Assembly (NCBI GenBank): GCA_946811695.1
Contig: OX328128.1
Coordinates: forward strand, 30,860,562 to 30,924,561
DNA from: Gonocerus acuteangulatus
Lineage: Eukaryota > Arthropoda > Insecta > Hemiptera > Coreidae
Direction: 5' to 3'
DNA: 64,000 bases
Part shown: positions 32,965 to 45,038 of the stretch, piece by piece
How positions within the stretch are numbered: position 1 is the first letter of the stretch
Layout: every line of letters starts with the position of its first letter
Translations under genes and position numbers: made by a program
The notes under the pieces: generated by a model
The model's input: only the letters and a program-made list of their open reading frames with translations
Database searches by the model: none
What the model was told of the DNA's origin: nothing

Positions 32965-33245
32965 CTATTTCCTTTTCCTCAAATCCTATGAGTCTAATAG
33001 ATTCTTCCTAATCAAACAAGCCACAACGCTTTCTCCGAACTGCACCATAAATTCTGGAGTCCCCCCCAATGGAGTATTATGGGTCCTCTTTTTTTCTCCT
33101 TTGCACTTGGGGTTCGCCACTTTCCCCCAAAGCCTAGCCTAGCCACCTACGCAGACAATACAGCCATCCTGTCTCCCCCTGATGTTTCTGTGGCATCTTT
33201 CCAATCTCTAGTAATTTTCCTGTTTACCATCCAAAAGGTAGATTT
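32965..33245 (+). pseudogene. LINE reverse-transcriptase fragment (Jockey-like)
   Basis: The + translation gives 'FFLIKQATTLSPNCTINSGV', PPNGV, then in the next frame GPLFFSFALGVRHFPPKPSL and ATYADNTAILSPP. This corresponds to the RT segment from the 'G-V-P-Q-G-S-V-L-G-P-L-L-F' block to the F/Y-A-D-D box. Here the catalytic pair is Asp-Asn (ADN), and a frameshift precedes it, so it is dead. It is truncated on both sides and lies about 140 bp from the mariner. Confidence 0.75.
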
Positions 33246-33770
33246 ATTTTATGATAATGAAATCTAATGCTTGACAGGGTTAGGAAAGGTTCGTTTATTT
33301 TTACCCGTTTAGTTATGTTCTTCTTGTGAATTTATAGACATACGTTTATTTCATTTCATTTTAAAAAGTTTGATACCTAAATTAGATATGCTTTTCTAGG
33401 GGCTCCTTAGTGAAAATCTGATCCAAAGGTCCCCAGGCTGACACATGAGTTGTGGTTAATGTTATGATGATGAATCCAAGTTGTCGAAATTATATGAAAA
33501 CAACATGGTGACTTCTTAGTTTAACGAATTACCAATTAAGTTTAATCAAAGCTCAAATATCTTATGGAAGGAGATATTATTATATTATGGAAAATATGTC
33601 TAACCCTCTCCATAATTGGTATTTGAAAGCAGTGAGTTGTCAGTGTATATGTAAGTAGTTTTACTGTTGTTAATGTGTTTGTTCCTATGTCATATATATC
33701 CATGTGTAAGTTGCTTTAAATCACAATGCCTCATAACACTTTTTATGTTCTTTGTTTGTCCACTAAGTGA
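33246..33770. other. Unassigned sequence
   Basis: No gene or repeat was recognised. Confidence 0.35.
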
Positions 33771-33831
33771 GAGAGAACGAAAGGGGATGCTAGAGAGATA
33801 CATGGGGAGAGAGAGAGAGGGAGGGGGGGGG

Positions 33832-33875
<44 letters not shown>

Positions 33876-33890
33876 GAGAGAGGAGAGAAT
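33771..33890. repeat. (GA)n microsatellite
   Basis: AG-repeat with short interruptions, including a G10 run near 33826. Confidence 0.9.
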
Positions 33891-33992
33891 AGGATGGGTG
33901 ACAGTAGATAGAGGGATTGTTGGTAATGCAAAGAGGAGTGGCACTAACGAGGCACACCCACGGCTAATGAGCTCTAGTCGTTTCTCATAATT

Positions 33993-33994
<2 letters not shown>

Positions 33995-34079
<85 letters not shown>

Positions 34080-34125
34080 CCTCTCTCTCTTTCTCCCTCT
34101 CCTTTGGCTTTGCCCTCTCCCTCCC
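33995..34125. repeat. (CT)n microsatellite
   Basis: CT tract about 105 bp downstream of the GA tract, so the two face each other as complements around 33891-33994. Long Ser-Leu and Arg-Glu frames here are artefacts. Confidence 0.95.
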
Positions 34126-34449
34126 TCCCTTCCTATCACACATGAGAATTATGTGGTCTTCTGAAACTGTGGTCTGACAAGCAGTTGGCTACTCAGAATC
34201 ACCATTCAAAATATCGACGATGAACTGCCTCAACGATTTCATCCCTGTAACAATGTTCTAAAGCCATTAAGAATGTCATTTTCCGTAACAAGCCACAAGC
34301 TCAAGGACTCATAAATTCCAGAGAATGGCAATAAATGGAGGAAGGATTATTCCTCAAAGAGAATTACTCTGGCAGGCTGCGTAAGTGCTGTTATGTGGTC
34401 ACCGCAATCCTCACTATCAAGAGAGGGAGAAATGAGAATGCCGACGGTA

Positions 34450-34452
<3 letters not shown>

Positions 34453-34540
<88 letters not shown>

Positions 34541-34583
34541 TGTGTGAGGGAGAGAAAGAGAGAGTGAGTGAGAGAGAGAGAGG
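34453..34583. repeat. (GA)n microsatellite
   Basis: GA tract with a GTGTGTG interruption near 34540. It adjoins a tRNA-like phrase on the - strand. Confidence 0.95.
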
Positions 34584-34690
34584 ATAGATGGCAGGATTCG
34601 AACCCATTTCTCCCTTGCCATCATCCACTTACTTCCTCACACCCCAACTTACTTCTCAACACAGCTAGCTCTGGATGCATTGTCCCGCAA
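34584..34690 (-). mobile_element. Possible tRNA-derived SINE with (GA)n-type tail
   Basis: The - strand contains 'aaatgggttcgaatcctgcc' (revcomp of 34588-34607), a close B-box match, followed by the GA/CT tract. I cannot place an A-box with certainty. Confidence 0.35.
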
Positions 34691-35039
34691 AGTACCCCAA
34701 TCCACTTGAAGCTGGTCCTCCTCCTCAGAAATTGAAAGCCAATACAATTCACATTTACATCTATTTCGGCAAGAGTTACTTCGAAACCACTCCAAGTGGG
34801 GTCCAGAAGGGCTTTTATTCCATTTGTCGAACGTCAATACATTATTTTGTCACATTCAATTTACTTCAAATTGTACTATAACATATTTGATATTGTGAAG
34901 GCATTAAACTGGTCTTTTTAATTCATTAATTGTAATAACAATAGGGAATTGTGCAAATTCCCACGAAGACGTCAGAACTTCTTGTTCAGGATCATTTATC
35001 ATTCCTTGAATCTTTGTTAGTAGCCACATTGAAAAAAAA
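34691..35039. other. Unassigned sequence
   Basis: No gene was recognised. Confidence 0.3.
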
Positions 35040-35636
35040 GTCCGACTCGCAGGAACTGCATCATCTTAGCGCGGTTCCGTTCTTATCCGAAGTGCGATTA
35101 GGAAAGGAATAGTAGCAGCTATCGGTAGGTTTTGATCTTTCGTTAAAAATATAAAATAAAATCTCAAAAAGAAGGAAGCTTAAAGCGCCACATATGGAAA
35201 CTGACAGTTTTCTAAGCGGATGGGACTCTCCCGTCATCTCAACGCTCACTCTAGGAAAACTCTATTACCAATATGATTCTTATTTTCTCAGCTTTAATGA
35301 AATACTCATTCCACCGTTAAATAAACTTAAAAAACAAAAGTGAGCTAAACAGTGACAAAAACCCGTTTAAAATAACAAAACTAAAACTTTCGCATTTTTA
35401 AGCACTTACTTCTCCGACTGATATTGCCCCATCGAAATTTTCTTCAGAATCTTTTTTTGTAGAGAATTTAGTAAGGTTTTGAATGGTTATATCGTACTTC
35501 CCACTGTTTTGAAGATATTAAGGGGGGGGGGGGAAATGGTGCTAATACCTACCGATAGCTGCTATATTCCTTCACTAATCGCACTTGAGATAAGAACGGA
35601 ACTGCGCTAAGATGATGCAGTTCCTGCGGGTCGGAC
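35040..35636. mobile_element. ~597-bp inverted-terminus unit of family X
   Basis: Same ~90-bp inverted ends as at 13317. A G11 tract sits at 35522-35532. The conserved 62-codon frame is on the - strand (35061-35249). Confidence 0.88.
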
Positions 35637-37014
35637 TTTTTTTTTTTTTTTGTCAGACAAATTAATGTATTTTATATTATAATATAAATATTATGTTTAT
35701 GAGAAGAGCAAGTCACTTTAATTGCGGTGTAAAATGTTGTTGCTAGCTAAATCTAAGTATTATATAAGCTCATAAGGAAAAAATGGTGCTAATGGCTCAG
35801 ATTTCGATGCACCATAAATGAAAAAAAAAAGGACAATGTACGAAGATTCCGAAGCATTTCATGTCTGTTAATAAAATATTTTATTCTAATCCCAATAACG
35901 CTACACTTACACACAAATAAATTTTTTTTAGGTATCTATTTAATACGAATAAAATAAGGTTATAATGAGCGATCCGCTGTGGCATACACCAAGTACTACC
36001 ACCGTGTGGAGTCCAACTAGTATAGACCGGTACGTCAGTACCACTGTGGTATGTAAAGAGCGGCTGTTCTGATACTGCCAAAATTAGAAATCCTACATTC
36101 CTAAAGTTGTTTGGAGGCTTATCTTTATGACTCTAGAAAGGGACTTACAGATGACGAGGGTTCACTGGGCGCCGCTACCTGGGGACAGGGTAAATGCCCC
36201 CCCCCCTAAGCCTCCTAGCTCCTCACCTTCGAATTCCTATGATTTTGTTCAATGAATTTAAACAAAAAAATTAATAAATAGATAAAAACTTCTGAAAATA
36301 GGTTTTACCAAAAACAATTCTAAAGAACGAAATCAACACCAGTACAGTAATCTACGTATCCTGTTTTATTGAATAATACATTTGACTACTATAAGCAATC
36401 ACAAAAATTAAGAGCAGTGGAAAAAACTGTAGGAAACACACAAAAAGATTCGTTCAAATGAACGAAATTACCTATGTTTTAAGCACTTATTTCTCCAAAT
36501 ATGACCATCCCATGGCAAATGTCTTCAAAACATTTTTTGTAGAGAATTTAGTAACCTTTCGAAGGGTAATCTTTTGCTTGCCAAGATTCCGAACCGTTTA
36601 CGTGATATTAATGAAAATATACGAAGTTCCCAAAACTTTTCATGACTAAAAATGAAATATTTTATTTTAATCCTTCCTTTACTCCAAACGTAACGAAATT
36701 TTCAACATATTAGTTTTGATAAAATTCAAACATGCAGAAAATGTTTCACCTGAATCCCATGATTCTAAGTACCAAAATCAAAGACAAAAAGTCCGACTCG
36801 CAGGAACTGCCTCATCTTAGCGCGGTTCCGTTCTTATCCCTAGTCTAATTTCGAAAGATTAAAATAGAAGCAGTTATTATTTTGTTGAGAGGAGATCGTT
36901 GACCGTTGATGATGCAAGGTAGGGATTGTCCGGGTTAGGTCACTGCTGCTTAATAATACATACCCCATATGTGTATGTATGTGGGCATATATATGTACAT
37001 ATGTGTGCGTGTAT

Positions 37015-37092
37015 ATGTGTATGTGTATATGCATATATATAAATATATATATATATATTATATATATGTATATATATATATATATATATATG
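37015..37092. repeat. TA-rich tract in the Penelope-type insertion
   Basis: Imperfect TA/TATG repeat immediately upstream of the hammerhead-like motif. Confidence 0.85.
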
Positions 37093-37154
37093 TTAGGTAT
37101 ATTTACATAGATATGTGCATATATTAGTGTTAAATATGTCCTACTTGTATTTAC

Positions 37155-37200
37155 AGCCCTGATGAAGGCTTGAAGTTCAAGCCGAAACGTCGGCACAATA
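37155..37200 (+). ncRNA. Hammerhead-like ribozyme motif
   Basis: CTGATGA (37159-37165), unpaired A, stem II GGCTTG/CAAGCC around 'aagtt', then GAAACGTCGGC and an AATAAAACC tail. All invariant core bases are present (C3 U4 G5 A6 - G8 A9 and G12 A13 A14). The extra A after A9 is a departure from the canonical core. Confidence 0.65.
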
Positions 37201-38455
37201 AAACCATTTTTACGATAAAATGTATTTTTATTAAGTAGCAGTGACCGAACCCTGACAGTTATATTTTGGTTCCACCAGTCTTGAAAGGTAGGATTTACAA
37301 TCTTACCTGGAAGGGTCGGCAACACAAGAAACCGTCCCGCTAGTTACAAGGTCTTGGAATCTTGGAACTCTATATTTCTAACAATAAATTGTTTTTGTTA
37401 TTTTACTTAACCTGTTTTATTTTCGAATACATTATCCAACTATAAGCAATTAAAAAATAACAAGGAATAAAATACAGACAAAAAGAACACTTCGAATAAG
37501 CGAAATCAATTACTTTAAAGCTTTAAGCTCTTATTTCTCCGATTGACATCGCCTAATCAAAACTTTCATTAGAAACTTTTATGTAGAGCATTTAATAAGC
37601 TTTCTGATGGTATTCTTCCGTTTACCAAAATTCTCGACAGTTTTCGAGATATTAATGAAAGTTCCCAAAATTTATATTATTTCTAGCAACAGAAAATTGG
37701 CCTCATTTTTCATATCCTGTTTTACACACAAAATTTTCGCAACATAAGAAATTACAAAAATAAAAAGCAATAAAAAACGAAGGGAAAGAGACAAAAATTA
37801 CAACAAGAACGACAAAAACCCGTTCATAAGAACCAAACAGACGTATTTGAAGTTTTAAGCACTTATTTCTCCGATTGACATAACCTAATCAAAAATAGTT
37901 TTAGAATCTTTTTTGTAGAGAATTTAGTAAGCTTTCAAATAGTTTCTATCCACTTACCACGATTTCCCAACCGTGTTCGAGATATTAATGAAAGTATACG
38001 AACTTCCCAAAACTTTTCATGTCTGTTCATAAAATATTTTATTCTAACCCTTCCTTAACTCCGAACGTAACAAAACTTTCAACATATTAGTTTTAATGAA
38101 AGTAGAACATGCAGATAAAGTTTCAACTGAATCCCGTAATTCTAAGTACCCAAACCAAAAACGGTATTCAAAAACTATTTTTCCAATTTTCTCGAAAACG
38201 GTTAAAGCGATCGCCTTCAAAATGGTTTCATTCGTTTTCCTAGCCCAGGAATCATATAAAACGAGTACTTACAAGCTTATGAACTCAAAAACGTAAGCGT
38301 TACGATTTTTTTTGCGCGAATTTCGCCCCAAACGCCATCTTCCAGTAGGCGGATTTTGCTGGTTAACGAACTTGACCTTTCAAATTGGCCGAAGGATTTT
38401 TGTACCAAATTTCATCAAAATCGGACCATTCGTCTTCTATCTAGAGAGCGAACAG

Positions 38456-38564
<109 letters not shown>

Positions 38565-39342
38565 AATTTGAACCACCGTTATTTTCGGTCTCTAGGGGTT
38601 CTGAATCGCGAAATTTTCTAGTCGGCACTTCCGGATTGTTTCATTGTATCAACCCTATAAGCGGGGTTCCTCCCTATGGGGGAGGGAGGAACCGCGCTAA
38701 AAAGAACAGTTCGAATAAACGAAATCAATTACTTTAAAGTTTTAAGCACTTATTTCTTCGATTGACATCGCCTAATCAAAACATTCATCAGAACCTTTTT
38801 TGTAGAGCACTTAGTACGCTTTCTAATGGTATTCTTTCGTTTACCAAGATTCTCAACCTTTTTCGAGATATTAAGGAAAGTATACAAAGTTACCAAAACG
38901 TTTTAAGTCTGTTAATAAAATATTTTATTCTAACCCTTCCTTAACTCCAAACGTAACCAAAAGTTTAACATGTTAGTTTTGATGAAATTCAAACATGCAA
39001 AAAATGTTTCAACTGAATCCCATGGTTCTAAGTACCCAAACCAAAAACGGTATTCAAAAACTATTTTTCCAGTTTTCTCGAAAACGGTTAAAGCTATCGC
39101 CTTGAAAATGGTTTCATTCGTTTTCCTAGCCCAAGTAGCCTATAAAACGAGTACTTACAAGCTTATGAACTCAAAAACTTAAGCGTTACGATTTTTTTTG
39201 GCGCGAATTTCGCCCTAAACGCCATCTTCCAGTGGGTGGATTCTGCTGGTTAACGAACTTGACCTTTCAAATTGGACGAAGGATTTTTGTACCAAATTTC
39301 ATCAAAATCGGACCATTCGTCTTCTATCTAGAGAGCGAACAG

Positions 39343-39346
<4 letters not shown>

Positions 39347-39393
<47 letters not shown>
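39347..39393. repeat. (TA)n microsatellite split by a palindromic insertion
   Basis: The left half of the TA tract of the outer family X copy; the right half is at 39750-39772. Confidence 0.95.
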
Positions 39394-39398
<5 letters not shown>

Positions 39399-39719
39399 TT
39401 ATTTATTTTCATAAATATGGCAAAGGTCCAAATAATAGTACTCCAGATTCTTGCACTATTTTATTTTTGATACGCCCTACATGTTTCGTGGCCTTATGCC
39501 ACCTCCTCAGGGGCCACTAAATCCCTATGTGTGGTCAGCTCGCCACCCATACTATGACTGTACTGGGTGGCGAGCTGACCACACATAGGGATTTAGTGGC
39601 CCCTGAGGAGGTGGCATATGGCCACGAAACATGTAGGGCGTATCAAAAATAAAATAGTGCAAGAATCTGGAGTACTATTATTTGGACCTTTGCCATATTT
39701 ATGAAAATAAATAAATGTA
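39394..39719. mobile_element. Palindromic Penelope-type element with two hammerhead-like motifs
   Basis: 326 bp, almost perfectly self-complementary about 39556, inserted in the (TA)n of family X. Each arm carries the same motif, read outward from the centre: CTGAGGA, G, stem GTGGC/GCCAC, GAAACATGTAGGGCG. In the right arm these are 39603-39609, 39611-39615/39621-39625 and 39626 on; the left arm is the complement at 39483-39510. Outer ends are 'tacatttatttattttcata' and its complement. No coding capacity. Inverted duplicated termini plus short hammerheads are hallmarks of Penelope-like elements. Confidence 0.8.
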
Positions 39720-39749
39720 CATAAATAAAGGTCACAAATCATGGAATTG

Positions 39750-39772
39750 AATATATATATATATATATATAT
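39750..39772. repeat. (TA)n microsatellite, right half
   Basis: Continuation of the family X TA tract after the palindrome and 30 bp of extra sequence. Confidence 0.9.
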
Positions 39773-39911
39773 ACAAATTTGAACCACCGTTATTTTCGGT
39801 CTCTAGGGGTTCTGAAACGCGAAATTTTCTAGTCGGCACTTCCGGATTGTTTCATTGTATCAACCCTATAAGCGGGGTTCCTCCCTACGGGGGAGGGAGG
39901 AACCGCGCTAA

Positions 39912-40840
39912 TACCTGCACTTGAAGAGGAGAGATGTTACTTAAGTATGGATGAATGAATTTAAAAGTGGTATGTATATAGAAGAAACCCGATGATCTTT
40001 AGGGCACAGCAGATAACGGAAAAGATAAGATTATAGGTCCACTTCTTTTCCTTCTTTACACTGCCGGTTTTTCCACTCAACCCCAAACCTTACTGACCAC
40101 CCAAGCAGACGATACAGCCATCCTATCAATTTCTCCTGATCCTTGAGTAGCATCCTAAAACCTGCAGGAAGATCTTACCGCAATTGAACATTGGAGTGAA
40201 AAGTGTTGAATAAAAATCCTAGATATCGAATCTCTTTAGATGCTGGCAATGGAGATTTATTGAGGTGGACAGATGCGCATGTTCTTCGGTTGGGAGTGAC
40301 TGTGACCACACTCTCAACTGGAGATCATGCCGGTATACCACAAAAAATCTCCACTGCCAGCATCTATCAAGGTTCGATATCAGCGACCTTGAAAGCCGAC
40401 TGGCATGGAACCCTCACACAAGATTGAAAATACTAGTACCGAACTCAACATACGGTCTACTTTGACGAATCATTACAACTTACGACGCAAAACAAACTTG
40501 CAATATACAAAAAAGTCATTCGAGCGATTGGGATATACGGACAGGGGATCTGCAAAAACATATAATACAACAGAACACAGGAATTCCCGTGAAAAGCACT
40601 CCTCAAAATTGTAAATTTTCTGAATATCCAACAAAGCCTCAACTACAACCTTAACATCCCAGTTGTCCTTGACCTTCTAAAATACGTTTCCAAATGTTCC
40701 AATCTAAATTCTCTCACCCTCCTAATCCTGAAGGGTTCTTGTCTTCGCAGCCCCATCCAGCCAATTCTCTCAGGCGGCCAAACAGACAGTGGCCCGAGAT
40801 AAACTTATTTAAATGATCTGGAAGTACTTGTATCGGTTGG
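39912..40840 (+). pseudogene. Jockey-like LINE fragment, RT to 3' end
   Basis: Conceptual + translation shows PLLFLLYTAGFSTQPQTLLT, then TQADDTAIL (the RT catalytic Asp pair), LQEDLTAIEHWSEK, 'DHTLNWRSCR', and later the C-terminal phrase equivalent to that at 6106 ('SNKASTTTLTS' frame). Several frameshifts and stops break it. The order RT box, thumb region, C-terminus is preserved across about 800 bp, so this is a single decayed insertion. The first part (39912-40030) is not assigned. Confidence 0.75.
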
Positions 40841-41235
40841 CTTCTTTTCCCTATTTTGGCGTCCTGGTCGTTCTTGTGGCGCCAAGGAATGGATTACCTT
40901 CGTTAAAATCTTTGTATTTATATTTTCCACATAATTTTGAATATAAATTCGTTTACAAAATGTTTAATTATCAAATATTTATTTGGCCTTTATCATTTCT
41001 CATACTTGAAGAAAACTGTTTATACGCACTATGGAGGTAGTAGGTGGAGAATTGATTTTCCACATCATTACGCTCTCTATTAACCTAAATTTATCAAAGC
41101 CTATATATCCATAAAGATCATAATATGTCAGTCTCAATCATTCCATAGACTACCTTTATCTCTCTCCGAAATTCTCTTCCTCCATAAGTAGGAACATCCG
41201 GGTGATTTAGACGGACGGTGGTGGTACTGCATCAA
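40841..41235. other. Unassigned sequence
   Basis: No gene or known repeat was recognised. Confidence 0.3.
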
Positions 41236-41513
41236 ATAGGAACACCAAAAAACTCCAGGTCTCCAACATAAATGATTTATTTTATTGTCATAGCATGCTT
41301 TCAGAGACTACAGCTCCATCACCTGTGCTTTTAGATCTTTACTGCAGACGGTTCACCCGTAGACTCAACGTGAGTCTAGAACCCGTAAGTCTACGGGAGA
41401 ACCGCCTGTAGTATGGAACTAGAAGCACTGATGATGGAGCTGTGGGCTCCGAAAGCATTGCTATGACAATAAAATAAATCATTTCTGTTCTGGAGTTTTT
41501 TGGTGTTCCTATT
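41236..41513. mobile_element. Palindromic Penelope-type element with hammerhead-like motif
   Basis: Inverted ends AATAGGAACACCAAAAAACT and its complement bound 278 bp. Inner arms repeat 'gatttattttattgtcatag' and, at the centre, 'acggttcacccgtagactc' with its complement. The right arm has a good hammerhead core at 41428: CTGATGA, T, stem GGAGC/GCTCC with loop TGTGG, GAAAGC. The left-arm equivalent is damaged (CAGGTGA in place of CTGATGA). Confidence 0.75.
41428..41460 (+). ncRNA. Hammerhead-like ribozyme motif
   Basis: CTGATGA core, 5-bp GC-rich stem II with a 5-nt loop, GAAA, then GCATTGC. One unpaired base precedes stem II, as in the other copies. Confidence 0.6.
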
Positions 41514-41890
41514 TTATTTACTTATACTTTTTAATTCATGAATTTTATAGCTCTATGCTCTGTTTAATATTTTTGTTTAGATGTTGCTTAAGCTTTGTAC
41601 TAGTTGAACAACGCCTGATACCTCACTGATTCGTAGTTCCGTATTCCACTTCCTCATGACTAATGATCTGTTTCCAGAAGGAAGGGTGTGGCTTCTGGAC
41701 AAAGGGTTTTCATGTCTACATAACTCATTAACTGAACTCAGTTATCTATAGCCCGTTCATACAGACGAAAAAGTTCAATCACTCAAGTGCAAAAATCTGA
41801 GGACAATTTTTGATTTGAAAGCTGAAGGAACTAACTCCAAACAATGATCTAACCTACCTCATTCGAATTGAAATATTTACTTTTAACTTC
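41514..41890. other. Unassigned sequence
   Basis: No gene or known repeat was recognised. Confidence 0.3.
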
Positions 41891-42370
41891 ATATTCCGAT
41901 GGAATTTAAAGTAATTTATTCACATACTAAACAATAAATATCATTTCATATTCCGATGGAATTTAAAGTAATTTATTCACATACTAAACAATAAATATAC
42001 TTTCATATTCCGATGGAATTTAAAGTAATTTATTCACATACTAAACAATAAATATCATTTCATATTCCGATGGAATTTAAAGTCATTTATTCACATACTA
42101 AACAATAAATATCATTTCATATTCCGATGGAATTTCAAGTCATTTATTCACATACTAAACAATAAATATCATTTCATATTCCGATGGAATTTCAAGTCAT
42201 TTATTCACATACTAAACAATAAATATCATTTCATATTCCGATGGAATTTAAAGTCATTTATTCACATACTAAACAATAAATATCATTTCATATTCCGATG
42301 GAATTTCAAGTCATTTATTCACATACTATGTCATGTGGCGAAGACCACATCCAGTTACTTTTGAAGTAGC
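41891..42370. repeat. 57-bp tandem array (8 units) ending in a TIR
   Basis: Units start CATATTCCGATGGAATTT at 41891, 41947, 42004, 42061, 42118, 42175, 42232 and 42289, a regular 57-bp period with few substitutions (taatttattc/tcatttattc; ttaaag/ttcaag). The array ends with GCGAAGACCACATCCAGTT, then ACTTTTGAAGTAG (42339-42369), the exact complement of the sequence that begins the second array at 45706. Confidence 0.92.
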
Positions 42371-42517
42371 AGTTGTGATTTATAACAGTTACTCGTACTC
42401 GCTGTTAAGCTTACTGATTAGCTTATAGGTTCTTTGCTGGTTATCTACTACTTCTTGACTCGTTATCTACGGTTATAATTCATATTAGATAATGGCAAGC
42501 AATATTTATTAATAAAA

Positions 42518-43119
42518 GTCCGACTCGCAGGAACTGCATCATCTTAGCGCGGTTCCGTTCTTATCCGAAGTGCGATTAGTAAAGGAATAGTAGCAGCTAT
42601 CGGTAGGTTTTGATCTTTCGTTAAAAATATAAAATAAAATCTCAAAAAGAAGGAAGCTTAAAGCGCCACATATGGAAACTGGCAGTTTTCTAAGCGGATG
42701 GGACTCTCCCGTCATCGCGACGCTCACTCTAGGAAAACTCTATTACCAATATGATTCTTATTTTCTCAGCTTTAATGAAATACTCATTCCACCGTTAAAT
42801 AAACTTAAAAAACAAAAGTGAGGTAAACAGTGACAAAAACCCGTTTAAAATAACAAAACTAACACTTTCGTAGTTTTAAGCACTTACTTCTCCGACTGAC
42901 ATTGCCCCATCGAAATTTGCTTCAGAATCTTTTTTGTAGAGAATTTAGTAAGCTTTTGAATGGTTACATCGTACTTCCCACGATTTCTTAACTGTTTTGA
43001 AGATATTAAGGGGGGAAAATGGTGCTAATACCTACCGATAGCTGCTATATTCCTTCACTAATCGCACTTGAGATAAGATCGGAACCGCGCTAAGATGAAG
43101 CAGTTCCTGCGGGTCGGAC
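42518..43119. mobile_element. ~602-bp inverted-terminus unit of family X
   Basis: Inverted ends as at 13317. The 62-codon frame is on the - strand at 42539-42727. Confidence 0.9.
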
Positions 43120-44971
43120 TTTTTTTTTGTCAGACAAATTAATGTGTTATGTTTATATTATAATATAAATATTATGTTTATAAGAAGAGCAAATCACTTT
43201 AATTGCGGTGTAAAATATTGTTGCTAGCTAAATCTAAGTATTATATAAGCTCATAAGGAAAAAATGGTGCTAATGACTCAGATTTCGATACACCATAAAA
43301 GAAAAAAAAAATTAAGGACAATATACAAAGATTCCGAAGTATTTCATGTCTGTTAATAAAATATTTTATTCTAATCCCAATAACGCAACACTTATACACA
43401 AATAAACTTTTTTTAGGTATCTATTTAATACGTATAAAATAAGATTATAATGAGCAATCCGCTGTGGCATACAGCAAGTACTACCACCGTGTGGAGTGCA
43501 ACTAGTATAAACCGGTACGTCAGTACCACTGTGGTATGTAAAGAGCGGCTGTTCTGATACTGGCAAAAATTAGAAATCCTACATTCCTACAGTTGTTTGG
43601 AGGCTTATCTTTATGACCCTAGAAAGGAACTTACAGATGACGAGGGTTCACTGGGCGATACCTGTACTGGGAATGCACTCCACCCTAAGCCTCCTTGCTC
43701 CTCACCTTTGAATTCATATGATTTCGTTCAATGAATTTAAAAAAAAAAATTAATAAATAGATAAAAACTTCAGAAAATAGGGAATACCAAAAACAATTCT
43801 AAAGAACGAAATCAACACCAGTACAGTAATCTAGATATTCATAGGGCATCTTCGAATTCCAAGATACCGTTGAAACAAAATATTGTTTCTATATATACGT
43901 ATCCTGTTTTATTGACTAATACATTTGACTACTATAAGCAATCACAAAAATAACGAGCAGTGAAACAAACTGTAGGAAACACACAAAAAGATTCGTTCAA
44001 ATGAACGAAATTACCTATGTTTTAAGCACTTATTTCTCCAAATATGACCATCCCATCGCAAATGTCTTCAAAACATTTTTTGTAGAAAATTTAGTAACCT
44101 TTCGAATGGTAATCTTTTGCTTGCCAAGATTCCAAACCGTTTTCGTGATATTAATGAAAATATACGAAGTTCCCAAAACTTTTCATGTCTAAAAATGAAA
44201 TATTTTATTTTAATCCTTCCTTTACTCCAAACGTAACCAAATTTTCAAAATATTAGTTTTGATAAAATTCAAACATGCAGAAAATGTTTCAACTGAAGCC
44301 CATGATTCTAAGTACCAAAATCAAAGACAAAAAGAACAGTTCGAATAAGCGAAATCAATTACATTAATGTTTTAAGCACTTATTTCTCCGATTGACATCG
44401 CCTAATCAAAACTTTCATTAGAACCTTTTTTGTAGAGCATTTAGTAAGCATTCTAATGGTAATCTTTTGTTTCCCAAGATTCTTAACCTTTTTCGAGATA
44501 TTAAGGAAAGTATACAAAGTTACCAAAACTTTTCATGTCTGTTCATAAAATATTTTATTCTAACCCTTCCTTAACTCCAAACGTAACATAACTTTCAACA
44601 TATTAGTTTTAATGAAATTAGAACATGCAGATAATGTTTCAACTGAATCCCGTGATTCTAAGTACCCAAACCAAAAACGGTATTCAAAAACTATTTTTCC
44701 AATTTTCTCGAAAAAGGTTAAAGCTATCGCCTTGAAAATGGTTTCATTCGTTTTCCTAGCCCAAGAAGCCTATAAAAAGAGTACTTACAAGCTTATGAAC
44801 TCAAAAACGTAAGCGTTACGATTTTTTCTGCGCGAATTTCGCCCCAAACGCCATCTTCCAGTGAGCGGATTTTGCTGGTTAACGAACTTGACCTTTCAAA
44901 TTGGACGACTGATTTTTGTACCAAATTTCATCAAAATCGGACCATCAGGGAAGCCAGAAATGAGCGAACAG

Positions 44972-44976
<5 letters not shown>

Positions 44977-45036
<60 letters not shown>
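44977..45036. repeat. (TA)n microsatellite in family X
   Basis: Pure TA tract between 'gaacagacaaata' and 'tacaaatttgaacc'. Confidence 0.95.

Positions 45037-45038
<2 letters not shown>

Larger units (their letters stand above)
36880..37262 (+). mobile_element. Penelope-type insertion with hammerhead-like motif
   Basis: It splits the phrase 'cagttattattttg / gttccaccagtc' of the short-form family X. Ends GTCCGGGTTAGGTCACTGCT (about 36927) and AGTAGCAGTGACCGAACCCTGAC (about 37233-37255) are inverted. A TA/TG-rich tract (36975-37092) and a hammerhead motif lie inside. No GIY-YIG or RT coding sequence is present. Confidence 0.6.

Noticed and set aside
33667..34628. Arg-Glu and Ser-Leu repeat proteins
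   Set aside because: Simple translation of (GA)n and (CT)n microsatellites.
41891..42340. CRISPR-like array
   Set aside because: The 57-bp units are directly adjacent with no unique spacers, and the context is eukaryotic; it is a minisatellite.
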